A DNA stretch of 5,845 nt from NCBI GenBank assembly GCA_030146905.1, contig JASLAV010000989.1:1-5845 (forward strand). Direction: 5' to 3'. Shown here piece by piece: positions 4,997 through 5,845 of this stretch. The notes under the pieces are model-generated. The model did no database searches, was not told the origin of the DNA, and saw only the letters and a list, made by a program, of their open reading frames with translations. The position numbers and the translations under genes were made by a program. Numbering within the stretch: the first letter of the stretch is position 1; every line of letters begins with the position of its first letter. The DNA is from Lentzea sp. Lineage in GTDB: Bacteria; Actinomycetota; Actinomycetes; Mycobacteriales; Pseudonocardiaceae.

Positions 4997-5429
4997 GCCA
5001 CCTCCCGTCGACCTTCTCGTAGACGAACGTGTAGCGGGCGTCCACAGTGGATGACCTGCCCTCCTTCGTCAGCGCGAACCGGTACGTGCCCGCGTCGATC
5101 GCGTCGTCGGCGCCGAGAACGGCGACGTGCGAGTCGAGCACCTCTCCCGCCGGCCTGCCCAGCAGGAAGTGCTCGAAGTAGTCGACGATCTCCGCCCGCG
5201 TGGACCGCACCTGGTTCGACATCGTCGGCAGCAGGACCGCACTCGGCGCGTAGCGGTCGGCCACCTTCCCCGCGTCACCGGTCGACAGGGCCGCGTTCCA
5301 GTCGGCGAACAACGCCCTGATCTGGTCGGTGCCCGGTTCCTCGCCGGAACCACCTGTCTGCGCTGGTGCACTGGAACAACCGGCCAGCAGGGCCGTTGCC
5401 CCGACAACTCCCGTGAGGCGCTTGCGCAT
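4953..5429 (-). CDS. Lipoprotein with NTF2-like domain (SgcJ/EcaC, CaMKII-association-like)
   Basis: A 158-residue secreted lipoprotein. The N-terminus has a basic start (MRKR), a hydrophobic core and the lipobox LAGC, with Cys18 as the acylation site, then a Ser/Gly/Pro/Glu linker to about residue 33. Residues 34-155 read as a cone-shaped NTF2-like domain: a first helix with ALFADWNAALSTGD, VADRYAPSAVLLPTMS, then strands AGTYRFAL and ARYTFVYEKVDGRWLIVNHHSSAMP. The last block is characteristic of the SgcJ/EcaC and CaMKII-association-like group. Members of this superfamily bind small ligands or act as association domains, and many annotated as oxidoreductases have no proven enzyme activity, so no reaction is claimed. 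A strong ribosome site supports the ATG. Its 3' end overlaps the kinase gene on the other strand. Confidence 0.9.
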   Translation of the reverse strand: MRKRLTGVVGATALLAGCSSAPAQTGGSGEEPGTDQIRALFADWNAALSTGDAGKVADRYAPSAVLLPTMSNQVRSTRAEIVDYFEHFLLGRPAGEVLDSHVAVLGADDAIDAGTYRFALTKEGRSSTVDARYTFVYEKVDGRWLIVNHHSSAMPEPA

Positions 5430-5434
5430 CGTCG

Positions 5435-5442
5435 TCCTCCCC
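5435..5442 (-). promoter_or_regulatory. Ribosome binding site of the NTF2-like lipoprotein gene
   Basis: On the minus strand GGGGAGGA lies 5 bases before the ATG at 5427-5429. It is a near-ideal Shine-Dalgarno sequence and fixes the start of this lipoprotein. Confidence 0.82.
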
Positions 5443-5519
5443 GATCACGTGGCAACCGGGATCCACTCTCGGGCCGGCGGGGGAAGCACGCGGACAGCGG
5501 CGGGCCAGCGGCAGGACAA

Positions 5520-5532
5520 GCTTTCGCAAAGC
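5520..5532. repeat. Inverted repeat GCTTT-CGC-AAAGC in a divergent intergenic region
   Basis: This 13-bp dyad has 5-bp arms and a 3-base centre and lies in the 120-bp gap between the divergent starts of the NTF2-like lipoprotein and the PH-domain protein, 17 bp before the latter. It is the most A/T-rich part of the gap. It may be an operator or part of the promoter for the plus-strand gene. I could not identify confident -35/-10 pairs for either gene in 5430-5549; TAAACG (5537-5542) is only a weak -10 candidate. Confidence 0.35.
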
Positions 5533-5549
5533 CTGGTAAACGTGGAGGT

Positions 5550-5845
5550 ATGGGACTTCTGAGCGGGATGATGGGGAACGCGTCGAAGCTCGACCCGAGG
5601 GCGGCGGCGCAGGAGTACGGCCGGCTGCTGGGCCAGGGCGAACCGGTCCACGCGGCCTACCAGCTGCTGCGCGACGCGTTCCTGTTCACCGACCGGCGCC
5701 TCATCATGGTCGACAAGCAGGGCATGACGGGCAAGAAGGTCGAGTACCACTCGGTGCCGTACCGGGCGATCACGCAGTTCAGCGTGGAGACCGCCGGGCA
5801 CTTCGACATGGACGCGGAGCTCAAGATCTGGGTCTCCAGCAGCGA
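5550..5845 (+). CDS. Bacterial PH-domain protein (bPH family), cut by window end
   Basis: The first 98 codons are visible and the frame is open at the right edge. The sequence begins MGLLSGMMGNASKLDP and continues through GEPVHAAYQLLRDAFLFTDRRL, MVDKQGMTGKKVEYHSVPYR and FSVETAGHFDMDAELKIWVSS. This matches the conserved pattern of the small, soluble bacterial pleckstrin-homology-like proteins (bPH_1 type, normally about 120-130 residues), so roughly a quarter is missing. Their role is poorly defined; they are cytoplasmic beta-barrel proteins thought to self-assemble. The ATG at 5550 is chosen because family members start with MGLL-like sequence. Yet GGAGGT sits directly against the ATG, leaving one base after GGAGG, which is unusually close. 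ATG codons 7 and 8 (5568 and 5571) are less likely starts. It diverges from the NTF2-like lipoprotein gene. Confidence 0.9.
   Translation, partial: MGLLSGMMGNASKLDPRAAAQEYGRLLGQGEPVHAAYQLLRDAFLFTDRRLIMVDKQGMTGKKVEYHSVPYRAITQFSVETAGHFDMDAELKIWVSSS

Noticed and set aside
1..5845. tRNA, rRNA, CRISPR array, insertion sequence or prophage attachment site
   Set aside because: No tRNA cloverleaf motifs, regularly spaced identical repeats, transposase-like protein or terminal inverted repeats were seen. All proteins are ordinary chromosomal families with uniform base composition.

Overview
The window is very GC-rich, with strong G/C bias at third codon positions, GTG as well as ATG starts, GGAGG-type ribosome sites and many antisense shadow frames. 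Together with the protein families this points to a high-GC actinobacterium. The protein style suggests a Pseudonocardiales member (Lentzea/Saccharothrix/Amycolatopsis-like), but that is an impression from memory, not a computed assignment. No rRNA, tRNA, CRISPR array or mobile element was seen.

Layout. (1) 8-985, minus: a DppB/OppB-type permease of a peptide/nickel ABC importer, probably the first gene of an operon that continues off the left edge. (2) 986-1499: a 514-bp non-coding stretch that holds the permease leader, a candidate sigma-70-like promoter overlapped by dyads, and several hairpin-forming inverted repeats. (3) 1500-2519, minus: a lipoprotein whose body looks like a degenerate seven-repeat beta-propeller. 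(4) 2538-3077, plus: a DUF6886-family protein that starts only 18 bp from the divergent lipoprotein start. (5) 3087-3731 and 3728-4996, plus: an OmpR-family response regulator and its HisKA-type sensor kinase, overlapping by 4 bp (GTGA). With the DUF6886 gene 9 bp upstream they form a tight three-gene unit. (6) 4953-5429, minus: a small lipoprotein with an NTF2-like (SgcJ/EcaC, CaMKII-association-like) domain, converging on the kinase gene and overlapping its 3' end by 44 bp. (7) 5550 to the right edge, plus: the N-terminal part of a bacterial PH-domain protein.

How they may work together. The central block is a compact signalling locus: a two-component system transcribed with a DUF6886 protein, flanked by a divergent and a convergent secreted lipoprotein. 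The 18-bp divergent gap requires the two transcription units to share promoter DNA, so the propeller lipoprotein is a reasonable candidate partner or target of the kinase/regulator pair. The permease and the PH-domain protein look like unrelated neighbours. The least understood parts are the DUF6886 protein, whose motif layout resembles ADP-ribosyltransferase-like folds, the shared promoter, and the dyad-rich region upstream of the permease.
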